NCBI GenBank assembly: GCA_002068775.1
Contig: MWAX01000157.1
Coordinates: 1 to 13,763, forward strand
Reading direction: 5' to 3'
Origin: Actinobacteria bacterium ADurb.Bin346
GTDB taxonomy: Bacteria; Actinomycetota; Humimicrobiia; Humimicrobiales; Humimicrobiaceae
DNA length: 13,763 bases
How positions within the stretch are numbered: position 1 is the stretch's first letter; every line of letters starts with the position of its first letter. Below are positions 8,036-13,763 of this stretch, in pieces. The notes under the pieces were generated by a model, which did not search any database, was not told the DNA's origin, and saw only the letters and a program-made list of their open reading frames with translations. Position numbers and translations under genes: made by a program.

Positions 8036-8248
8036 CTATGTCCAATACCTGCTGGGTATTTTTTCCAGTATTTTTATTATTTCTAAATTCCTTTCATTTA
8101 TTTAAAGATTATCTTCAATAAACCGGCAGACCGGTTTCCGGTGTTTTCGGTTTTCTTCTCGCGTTAACTTTTGCCCAAATAAATCTCATAAGTAAATCTA
8201 AGTGAAAGCTAACCTATTGCGTCATTTAAAAAAGTACCCGAAAGCTAA

Positions 8249-8277
8249 TTGCAAAAGCATCTTTAAAAATTTATTAT
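8249..8277 (+). promoter_or_regulatory. Candidate promoter of the phosphoesterase-ABC operon
   Basis: TTGCAA (8249-8254, 4 of 6) and TATTAT (8272-8277, 5 of 6) are separated by 17 bp. The predicted +1 near 8284 leaves only about 7 nt before the ATG at 8291, which would give a leaderless or nearly leaderless message. That agrees with the lack of a proper SD there. Confidence 0.45.
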
Positions 8278-8290
8278 AACAGTGATTATC

Positions 8291-8914
8291 ATGAAAATAC
8301 TTGTACTTAGCGATAAAGTTGAAGATATTATTTACAGCAACTCAATCTCTGAAAGATTCGGAGATATAGACTTTGTAATTTCATGCGGAGACCTTCCTAA
8401 ATATTATCTTGAATTTGTGGTCTCATCGCTGAATAAACCGCTCTTTTATGTTCTTGGCAATCATGACAGGAGCAATATATATACAGAAAACGGCCTTGAA
8501 TGCGGACTGCCTGAAGGATGCATAAACATAGACGGCAGACTGGTATTGTATAAAGGTATTCTAATGATGGGACTGGAGGGTTCAATGTTTTACAGCGGCG
8601 GAGCTTTCCAGTATTCTGAAAGGCAGATGGCATTCAAAGCATTTAAACTTTGCCCGAAAATCTTTTTTAATAAAATATTTTTCAGGAGAAATATAAAAAT
8701 CATAGTAACGCACGCTCCTCCCTGCAAAATCCATGACCGAAGTGACTTATGTCACAGGGGTTTTAAAGTTTTTGTAAAATTAATTAAAAAATACAGGCCG
8801 GAATTTTTCCTTCATGGACATGTGCACACCTATAATGTAAACAGAAAAAACATTACTTATGCGGGCTCCACGAAAGTAATAAACTGCTATGGCCACAGGT
8901 TAATAGAGGTCTGA
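8291..8914 (+). CDS. Calcineurin-like metallophosphoesterase
   Basis: This is probably a cytosolic metal-dependent phosphatase, phosphodiesterase or nuclease; no signal peptide or membrane segment is seen. Metal-binding motifs are in order: SD (7-8), GD (33-34) in VISCGDLP, GNHD (56-59), H141 in THAPP, and HGHVH (175-179). The first motif is normally DxH; here D8 is followed by K9-V10, so the usual His ligand is missing. The length of 207 residues is normal. I start at ATG 8291 (MKILVLSD, the family's usual opening), not the GTG nine bases earlier; neither has a good SD. It is first gene of a tight operon with a ParB-like protein and two ABC subunits. The substrate is unknown; cyclic nucleotides, lipid or nucleotide phosphoesters are all possible. 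Confidence 0.88.
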   Translation: MKILVLSDKVEDIIYSNSISERFGDIDFVISCGDLPKYYLEFVVSSLNKPLFYVLGNHDRSNIYTENGLECGLPEGCINIDGRLVLYKGILMMGLEGSMFYSGGAFQYSERQMAFKAFKLCPKIFFNKIFFRRNIKIIVTHAPPCKIHDRSDLCHRGFKVFVKLIKKYRPEFFLHGHVHTYNVNRKNITYAGSTKVINCYGHRLIEV

Positions 8915-8935
8915 TAAAATAGAGGTTTGATAAAA
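8904..8935 (+). repeat. 16-bp tandem duplication at a gene junction
   Basis: TAGAGGTCTGATAAAA (8904-8919) is followed at once by TAGAGGTTTGATAAAA (8920-8935), with one mismatch. The first copy contains the stop codon of the phosphoesterase gene. The second supplies the SD AGAGG and the first base of the next start codon. The duplication looks recent and sets the spacing between the two genes. Confidence 0.85.
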
Positions 8936-9903
8936 TGGATGCTGAAATCAATGCGGAAGAAGTGAGCAAGATTAATTACTCCTTAGACGCTTTCGAAAGC
9001 GCAAGGTTCAGGTCGCTTCTGACCAGCCTGAAGTATTTTCTGGTGGGTCGAAATAATGAACTGCTCTCATTTGATAAATTAAAAAATAGCCTTGAGCTTC
9101 ACAAACAAAGCCACCTCGGCATAAAAACAGTTAAAATAAAAGACATTGTAGGTAGCATTGACAGGTATCATGATTTCGACAGATTTTTTCTGCCGAAAAA
9201 GGCTCACCTCCAGCGCAGATGGGCAAAAATCCATAACCTCATGCTAAAAGATATTATCCTTCCGCCTGTGCAACTATACAAAATTGGTGGAGCATATTTT
9301 GTTCTTGACGGAAACCACCGGGTAAGTGCAGCAAAAAAGATTGGTGCAGAATATATAGATGCAGAAGTCACGGAATTTATTACAGATGTAAAAATTACTC
9401 CGGATATGGATCCCAGGCAGATATTTATCCTTGCTGAAAGGGAGAAGTTTTTAAACCTCACCGGACTTAAAAAAAGCCGGCCGGATATTAAGACAAGGAT
9501 AACTGAGCCCGGGCAGTATGACCTTTTACTCGGCCAGATAAACAAACTCATGGTCCAGCTGAACGAAAGCAGAAAAGAGAATCAGCCCCTGATTACTTTC
9601 CAGGAAGCATCTGCAATCTGGTATGATAAAATCTATCTGCCGGCACTTGAAATTATAAAGGAATATGGCATACTTGAAAAATTTCCGAACCGTACAAAAA
9701 CAGACCTTTATGTCTGGATAAATGAGCATAAAAGATTTTTAAGCTTAAAATATGGCAGGGAAGTCGTTATAAAATTTGCAGTTAATGATTTTCTCTCAAG
9801 GTACAGCAAAAATCCATTCAGCCGCTTTAAACTCAGACTGACAAAAGCAAGATTAAAGATCCTTGCTTATTTAAATAAAACTGGTAAAAAAAGGAAAATT
9901 TAA
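8935..9903 (+). CDS. ParB/Srx-fold domain protein of unknown function
   Basis: This 322-residue soluble protein belongs to no family I can name exactly. Its centre (about 64-147) resembles the N-terminal ParB/sulfiredoxin fold: a VKIKDIVGS strand-helix start, a PPVQLYKIGGAYFVL strand pair, then DGNHRVSAAKKIGA (125-138), equivalent to the nucleotide-binding box of ParB-type proteins and to the DGHHR box of DUF1015-like relatives. There is no ParB HTH or dimer domain. The rest is mostly helical: an N-terminal helical segment (about 15-60) and a long C-terminal part (about 150-322) ending in a very basic tail (KTGKKRKI). The ATG has SD AGAGG nine bases upstream, within the tandem duplication. 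A nucleotide-dependent enzyme (kinase or CTPase/ATPase) or a nucleic-acid-binding regulator are the main options. Confidence 0.7.
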   Translation: MDAEINAEEVSKINYSLDAFESARFRSLLTSLKYFLVGRNNELLSFDKLKNSLELHKQSHLGIKTVKIKDIVGSIDRYHDFDRFFLPKKAHLQRRWAKIHNLMLKDIILPPVQLYKIGGAYFVLDGNHRVSAAKKIGAEYIDAEVTEFITDVKITPDMDPRQIFILAEREKFLNLTGLKKSRPDIKTRITEPGQYDLLLGQINKLMVQLNESRKENQPLITFQEASAIWYDKIYLPALEIIKEYGILEKFPNRTKTDLYVWINEHKRFLSLKYGREVVIKFAVNDFLSRYSKNPFSRFKLRLTKARLKILAYLNKTGKKRKI

Positions 9904-9906
9904 AAA

Positions 9907-11796
9907 ATCAGACATCTGCTTTCACTTACTAAATATTTCAAACAACACCGGCTCGCAATTGCCGGCAGTATTTTATACACGCTGTTAAATAATATATCAG
10001 TAATAGCTATCCCATGGATATTAAAGCTTGCAATAGACAGCATAAAAGACTATCCTCAGACCCGTCCCCAGCTTTTATTATACGGATTTCTTATCCTGGC
10101 AGTGGCTGCAGTAAGCGGTATCTTCAGGTTTTATATGAGAAGGCTTTTAATAGGTGTGTCGCGCAGGATTGAATACAGCCTGCGGGCAGATTTCTTTTCA
10201 CACTTGCAGGGGCTTGACCCCGCTTTTTTTGAAAATAACCGCACCGGAAGCATTATGGCCCTTATTTCAAATGACCTTGACGCCGTTAGAAACTTCCTGG
10301 GTCCGGGAATCATGAATTTTTTCAACACTGTGTTTGTTTTTATCTCCACTCTTGCTGTGATGTTTACTATAAATGTAAAGCTGACGCTTTTTGCGCTTAT
10401 TGCGGTGCCCCTCCTGCCGCTAATCGTCAGCCGGCTGAGTGCCCGCCTGTACAAAACATTTAAAATCTCGCAGGAGCATTATGCATTTATGTCTGCCCGC
10501 ACCCAGGAAAGCATTGCAGGAATAAAAGTCATTAAATCATTTACACAGGAGGCAAATGAAGTTGAAAACTTCGCTGATATAAACAGGCAGTATATCAGGA
10601 AAAATATGGACCTTGCCAGGGTCAGGAGCATTTTCTGGCCGCTCATGATACTGATAGGCGGGATAGGCTCACTGGTTGTGTTTCTTGTGGGCGGTATGCA
10701 GGTAATAAACGGGCAGCTTACACTGGGGCAGTTCGTACAGTTCAGTGCATACATACTTGCAATAACCTGGCCCCTTATTTCTCTCGGCTGGGTTATCAAC
10801 CTCATCCAGAGGGGAGAGGTGTCAATGCTCAGGCTAAACAAGGTTTTTGCCATGCGGCCCGACATACGCCAGCCTGATAAACCTGCAGGTATCAAAAAGA
10901 TCAGGGGAGATATAAGCTTTAAAAATGTCAGCTTTACATACCCAAAGCAGGACAGCTATGAAACCTATATTGCCGGAAGCAGCAAAGATAAAGCAGAAGC
11001 TAAGAACAGCAAAAGGACTGCTAAAAATTCCGGCAGGAAACCGCCGGAAAATCTCGGCACTGGTGCAGGTGTAGAAGTGCTTCACAATATAAGTTTTGAC
11101 ATTGCTGCGGGAACAAGGACAGGCATTGTCGGGTTTACAGGCTCAGGCAAATCAACCCTTGTAAACCTTATCCCAAGACTATATGACGCAAGCAATGGCT
11201 CAATCACTGTTGACGGCACAGATTTAAGACGCATGCCTTTAAAAACGCTTCGAGCCTCTATTGCATATGTGACCCAGGATGCATTTATTTTTTCAAAGAC
11301 AATCAGGGAAAATATAATGTTTGGAAAAGAAGAGGAACTATATAGCCTGACACGGGAAGAGCTGGACAATAAAATAATATCAGCCTCAAAAATATCCCAT
11401 CTTCACGAAGATATTGAGATTTTTCCGGAAGGATACAATACCATTGTCGGTGAAAGAGGCATAACCCTTTCTGGCGGCCAGAAGCAGCGCCTTGCCATAG
11501 CAAGGGCAATCATAACAGAGCCGCGGATACTCATTCTTGACGATTCATTCTCAAGCGTAGATACAAATACTGAAGAACTTATTCTCTCAGATATTAAGAA
11601 AATGACGAAAGACCTTACAGTTATAATAATCTCCCACAGGATTTCAACAATAAAGGACAGTGACTTGATAATAGTCATGGATGAGGGCTCAATAACTGAC
11701 ACGGGAACGCACAGGGAGCTTTTAAAAAAGTCAGCAATCTACCAGAAATTATATAAGAGACAGCAGCTTTCAGATGAGCTGCATGAGGAACTTTAG
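9907..11796 (+). CDS. ABC exporter half-transporter, degenerate-site subunit (BmrC/TM287-like)
   Basis: This is a membrane-spanning exporter subunit fused to its ATPase. Six transmembrane helices lie in residues about 15-310. In the nucleotide-binding domain, A-loop Tyr is Y345, Walker A GFTGSGKST 409-417, signature LSGGQ 521-525, Walker B LILDD with D545, and a SHR H-loop follows. D546 replaces the catalytic Glu, as in the degenerate-site subunit of heterodimeric exporters. About 36 extra Lys/Ser/Ala/Gly-rich residues sit between Y345 and the VLHNISF strand. Start: homology to TM1 (HLLSLTKYFKQHRLAIAG) runs back almost to the previous stop (9901-9903), yet no ATG, GTG or TTG is in frame before GTG 10102, which would delete the first helices. 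I place the start at ATC 9907, 11 nt after AAGGA, as the most likely position. Either a rare start or a sequence error (ATG to ATC) is implied. Confidence 0.85.
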   Translation: MRHLLSLTKYFKQHRLAIAGSILYTLLNNISVIAIPWILKLAIDSIKDYPQTRPQLLLYGFLILAVAAVSGIFRFYMRRLLIGVSRRIEYSLRADFFSHLQGLDPAFFENNRTGSIMALISNDLDAVRNFLGPGIMNFFNTVFVFISTLAVMFTINVKLTLFALIAVPLLPLIVSRLSARLYKTFKISQEHYAFMSARTQESIAGIKVIKSFTQEANEVENFADINRQYIRKNMDLARVRSIFWPLMILIGGIGSLVVFLVGGMQVINGQLTLGQFVQFSAYILAITWPLISLGWVINLIQRGEVSMLRLNKVFAMRPDIRQPDKPAGIKKIRGDISFKNVSFTYPKQDSYETYIAGSSKDKAEAKNSKRTAKNSGRKPPENLGTGAGVEVLHNISFDIAAGTRTGIVGFTGSGKSTLVNLIPRLYDASNGSITVDGTDLRRMPLKTLRASIAYVTQDAFIFSKTIRENIMFGKEEELYSLTREELDNKIISASKISHLHEDIEIFPEGYNTIVGERGITLSGGQKQRLAIARAIITEPRILILDDSFSSVDTNTEELILSDIKKMTKDLTVIIISHRISTIKDSDLIIVMDEGSITDTGTHRELLKKSAIYQKLYKRQQLSDELHEEL

Positions 11797-11800
11797 GCAC

Positions 11801-13600
11801 ATGAGCGAAAAAGAAAAAAGAGGCCACAAAGACAGGGCTTTTTATGAAAAAGATATCGAGGAAAAACAGCTTGACCGCAGGGTCGTCGGCAAGCTGCTTT
11901 TCTATGTGAGACCCTATAAATATCTTATGGCGCTGACTGTTTTTTTGCTGCTGATAATTGCTGCCCTTGAGATAATAGGCCCCTACCTTATTAAACTAGC
12001 TATAGATAAAAACCTTACACCCGGCAAAATGGATGGTTTTATATACCTTATAATACTTTTCGGGGCGGTAATGTTAGGAGAATTTTTTTTCAGGTTTATA
12101 CAGCAGTACCTTACTGAATATCTGGGACAGAAAATCATGTATGACATGAGGATGAGTATTTTCAGGCATATCCAGAAAATGGAAATGTCGTTTTTTGACA
12201 GAAATCCTGTTGGAAGAGTGCTGACCAGGGTGACCACTGATGTCCAGGCATTAAATGAGATGCTCTCGTCCGGGATAGTGACTTTCTTTGGAGATATTTT
12301 CATGATTGCAGGTGTCATGATAGTGATGATGTCTCTTAACTGGAAACTCTCGCTTGTCACGTTTTCAGTGCTTACCCTCCTTGCAGTTGCCACTATTATA
12401 TTTCGAAAAAAGGTGCGAATATCTTTTAAGATAATAAGGGCAAAAATCTCCAACATGAATTCTTATATACACGAAGCAATAACCGGCATAAATACGGTAA
12501 AGATTTTCAACAGAGAGGCAAAAAATGAGGAGGAATTTGACGGGCTCAATAAAAGCTATATGCTTGAATATTTAAAAACAATATTTTATTATTCAGTTTT
12601 TTTCCCTGTTGTCTCCTTTATAAGCACGCTCGCAGTCGCCCTGATAATCTGGTATGGGGGCGGAAAGGTGGTTGCCGGTTTTATTACTCTCGGCACACTT
12701 GTTGCATTTATCCAGTACATAGAAAAGTTTTTTCATCCGATAAGCGACCTTGCAGAAAAGTTCGGCATCCTTCAGGAGGCTATTGCTGCATCAGAGAGAA
12801 TATTTAACCTTCTTGATGAAAAGCCTGCAATATTATCACCTGCGCATCCTGTAAAAGTCGAAAAAATCACAGGTGATATAAGGTTTGAAAATGTGTGGTT
12901 TGCATATGAGCAGGATAATTATGTCCTGCAGGATATTTCCTTTAAGCTTGACAGCGGAAAAAGCATTGCAATTGTAGGAGCCACCGGCTCGGGCAAGACT
13001 TCAGTGATCAATATTTTAAACAGATTTTATGATATAGACAGGGGAAACATTTATCTTGATGGCATTGATATCAGAAAATTTGATCTTACTGACCTTCGAA
13101 GGCACATCGGCATAGTCATGCAGGATGTTTTCTTATTTGCAGGCACTATTCTTGATAATATAAGGCTGGGCAACAGGGATATAAGTTTAGATGAGGTTAT
13201 AAAAGCATCACAATATGTAAACGCACATAAATTTATAGAGAAAATGCCTGATGGATATAATACCGATGTCAAGGAGCGCGGCCAGATTCTTTCTGTTGGC
13301 CAGAGGCAGCTCATTGCTTTTGCCCGAGCTCTTGTATTTAACCCTGAAATTCTTCTTGTGCTTGATGAGGCGACGTCAAGCATTGACTCTGAGATAGAGG
13401 CTCTTATACAGGATGCCCTTGCAAAAATAATGAAGAACCGCACCACCATTGTAATTGCGCACAGGTTATCAACTATAAAGAATGCTGATAATATAATAGT
13501 TCTTACTCACGGGCGTATTGTTGAAAGCGGGACACACAGGGAACTGCTGTCATTAAAGGGGGTTTACTATAAGCTTTACAGGTATCAGTACCAGGTTTAA
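11801..13600 (+). CDS. ABC exporter half-transporter, catalytic subunit (BmrD/TM288-like)
   Basis: This is the partner of the preceding subunit in a heterodimeric exporter. A charged N-terminal extension (about 1-35) precedes six membrane helices (from about 41 to 330). In the ATPase domain Walker A is GATGSGKT (393-400), the signature reads LSVGQ (497-501) instead of LSGGQ, Walker B LVLDE has D522 and catalytic E523, and the H-loop is in AHRLSTIK. Pairing its Walker A/B with LSGGQ of the first subunit gives one competent ATP site. Its LSVGQ with the D546 site of the first subunit gives the degenerate site. Length is 599 residues. I start at ATG 11801, four bases after the upstream stop, with SD GAGGA at 11785-11789. 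In-frame ATGs at 11774 and 11783 overlap the upstream gene and lack a good SD. The exported substrate cannot be read from sequence; drug-like or lipidic compounds are usual for this class. Confidence 0.92.
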   Translation: MSEKEKRGHKDRAFYEKDIEEKQLDRRVVGKLLFYVRPYKYLMALTVFLLLIIAALEIIGPYLIKLAIDKNLTPGKMDGFIYLIILFGAVMLGEFFFRFIQQYLTEYLGQKIMYDMRMSIFRHIQKMEMSFFDRNPVGRVLTRVTTDVQALNEMLSSGIVTFFGDIFMIAGVMIVMMSLNWKLSLVTFSVLTLLAVATIIFRKKVRISFKIIRAKISNMNSYIHEAITGINTVKIFNREAKNEEEFDGLNKSYMLEYLKTIFYYSVFFPVVSFISTLAVALIIWYGGGKVVAGFITLGTLVAFIQYIEKFFHPISDLAEKFGILQEAIAASERIFNLLDEKPAILSPAHPVKVEKITGDIRFENVWFAYEQDNYVLQDISFKLDSGKSIAIVGATGSGKTSVINILNRFYDIDRGNIYLDGIDIRKFDLTDLRRHIGIVMQDVFLFAGTILDNIRLGNRDISLDEVIKASQYVNAHKFIEKMPDGYNTDVKERGQILSVGQRQLIAFARALVFNPEILLVLDEATSSIDSEIEALIQDALAKIMKNRTTIVIAHRLSTIKNADNIIVLTHGRIVESGTHRELLSLKGVYYKLYRYQYQV

Positions 13601-13763
13601 GCCTATGCCCTGCGATATTGTTCTGGATATTCTTTAATAAAACTTATCTTTTTGCAATTTATTTTATAAATAATACGTATAAAATAGTATTTTTATTGTA
13701 TTATCCGATTTTTTCAAATAGGAGCATATATCAAATATTAGCATTGGATTATAGTGTTTCGGA
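13601..13763. other. AT-rich region downstream of the ABC pair
   Basis: No stem followed by a T run is evident after the stop at 13598-13600, so the operon's terminator is not identified. A SD-like AGGAG near 13721-13725 may belong to a gene beyond the edge, but no start codon at proper spacing is visible. Confidence 0.4.

Larger units (their letters stand above)
7936..8290. promoter_or_regulatory. Divergent control region between xylB and the phosphoesterase operon
   Basis: This 355-bp gene-free stretch must drive both xylB (minus) and the four-gene operon (plus). Besides the palindrome and the promoter listed separately, it holds an inverted repeat AAACCGG-CAGA-CCGGTTT (8120-8137), a small AATACC/GGTATT hairpin followed by four Ts (8044-8064), and a 9-bp direct repeat GAAAGCTAA at 8204-8212 and 8240-8248, the second copy touching the predicted -35 of the plus operon. 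The repeats could be regulator sites; none matches a motif I can name. Confidence 0.5.

Noticed and set aside
8044..8064. AATACC/GGTATT hairpin followed by Ts as a plus-strand terminator
   Set aside because: The stem is only 6 bp and no plus-strand gene lies upstream that it could end.
10102..11796. GTG at 10102 as start of the first ABC subunit
   Set aside because: It would remove about 65 residues that translate as a normal first part of the membrane domain, and no SD precedes it.
11774..11800. Earlier ATGs (11774, 11783) for the second ABC subunit
   Set aside because: They overlap the upstream gene and lack a good SD; ATG 11801 has GAGGA at workable spacing.
11983..12456. 157-codon open frame antisense to the second ABC subunit
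   Set aside because: The sense strand encodes clear ABC exporter sequence; the antisense product resembles no protein and has no SD.

Overview
The window looks like chromosomal DNA from an AT-rich bacterium, probably an uncultivated or anaerobic lineage. Genes are tightly packed, and several have clear Shine-Dalgarno sites. The stress genes are bacterial: an HspR-type MerR regulator, DnaK, ClpB. DnaK carries the roughly 22-residue N-terminal insertion that is typical of diderm (Gram-negative-type) lineages and absent from Firmicutes and Actinobacteria. HspR is known from Actinobacteria, Deinococcus, Campylobacterales, Aquificales and several candidate phyla, so I do not commit to a phylum.

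Left part (1-5760, minus strand) is a heat-shock operon read right to left: hspR-like regulator, dnaK, a small heat-shock protein (Hsp20), a class B (zinc-finger-less) DnaJ/CbpA co-chaperone, and clpB, which runs off the left edge. A good sigma70-type promoter lies just upstream of hspR, with a 19-bp dyad about 40 bp further upstream. The logic is autorepression: HspR represses its own operon, normally with DnaK as co-repressor. The operon supplies holding (Hsp20), folding (DnaK/J) and disaggregation (ClpB/DnaK). No grpE and no class A dnaJ lie in the window. A perfect 14-bp stem-loop separates hsp20 from dnaJ, and an AAT-rich simple repeat separates dnaK from hsp20.

Middle (5760-6411) is a degraded, very AT-rich region. 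It holds a 132-bp element bounded by inverted repeats (MITE-like, or ends of a deleted IS), traces of dead reading frames, and a truncated DNA methyltransferase. Next comes xylB (xylulokinase, minus strand), alone with no other pentose genes.

Right part (7936-13763) starts with a 355-bp divergent control region. A compact four-gene plus-strand operon follows: a calcineurin-like phosphoesterase, a ParB/Srx-fold protein with a DGNHR motif, and two ABC exporter half-transporters. The ABC pair is a heterodimer of the BmrCD/TM287-288 kind: the first subunit has Asp instead of the catalytic Glu, and the second has a variant LSVGQ signature. The first ABC gene has no canonical start codon where one is expected (ATC instead of ATG) and is in frame with the stop codon of the preceding gene. 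The combination phosphoesterase + ParB-like protein + heterodimeric exporter is the least explained part of the window and the best candidate for an undescribed system.
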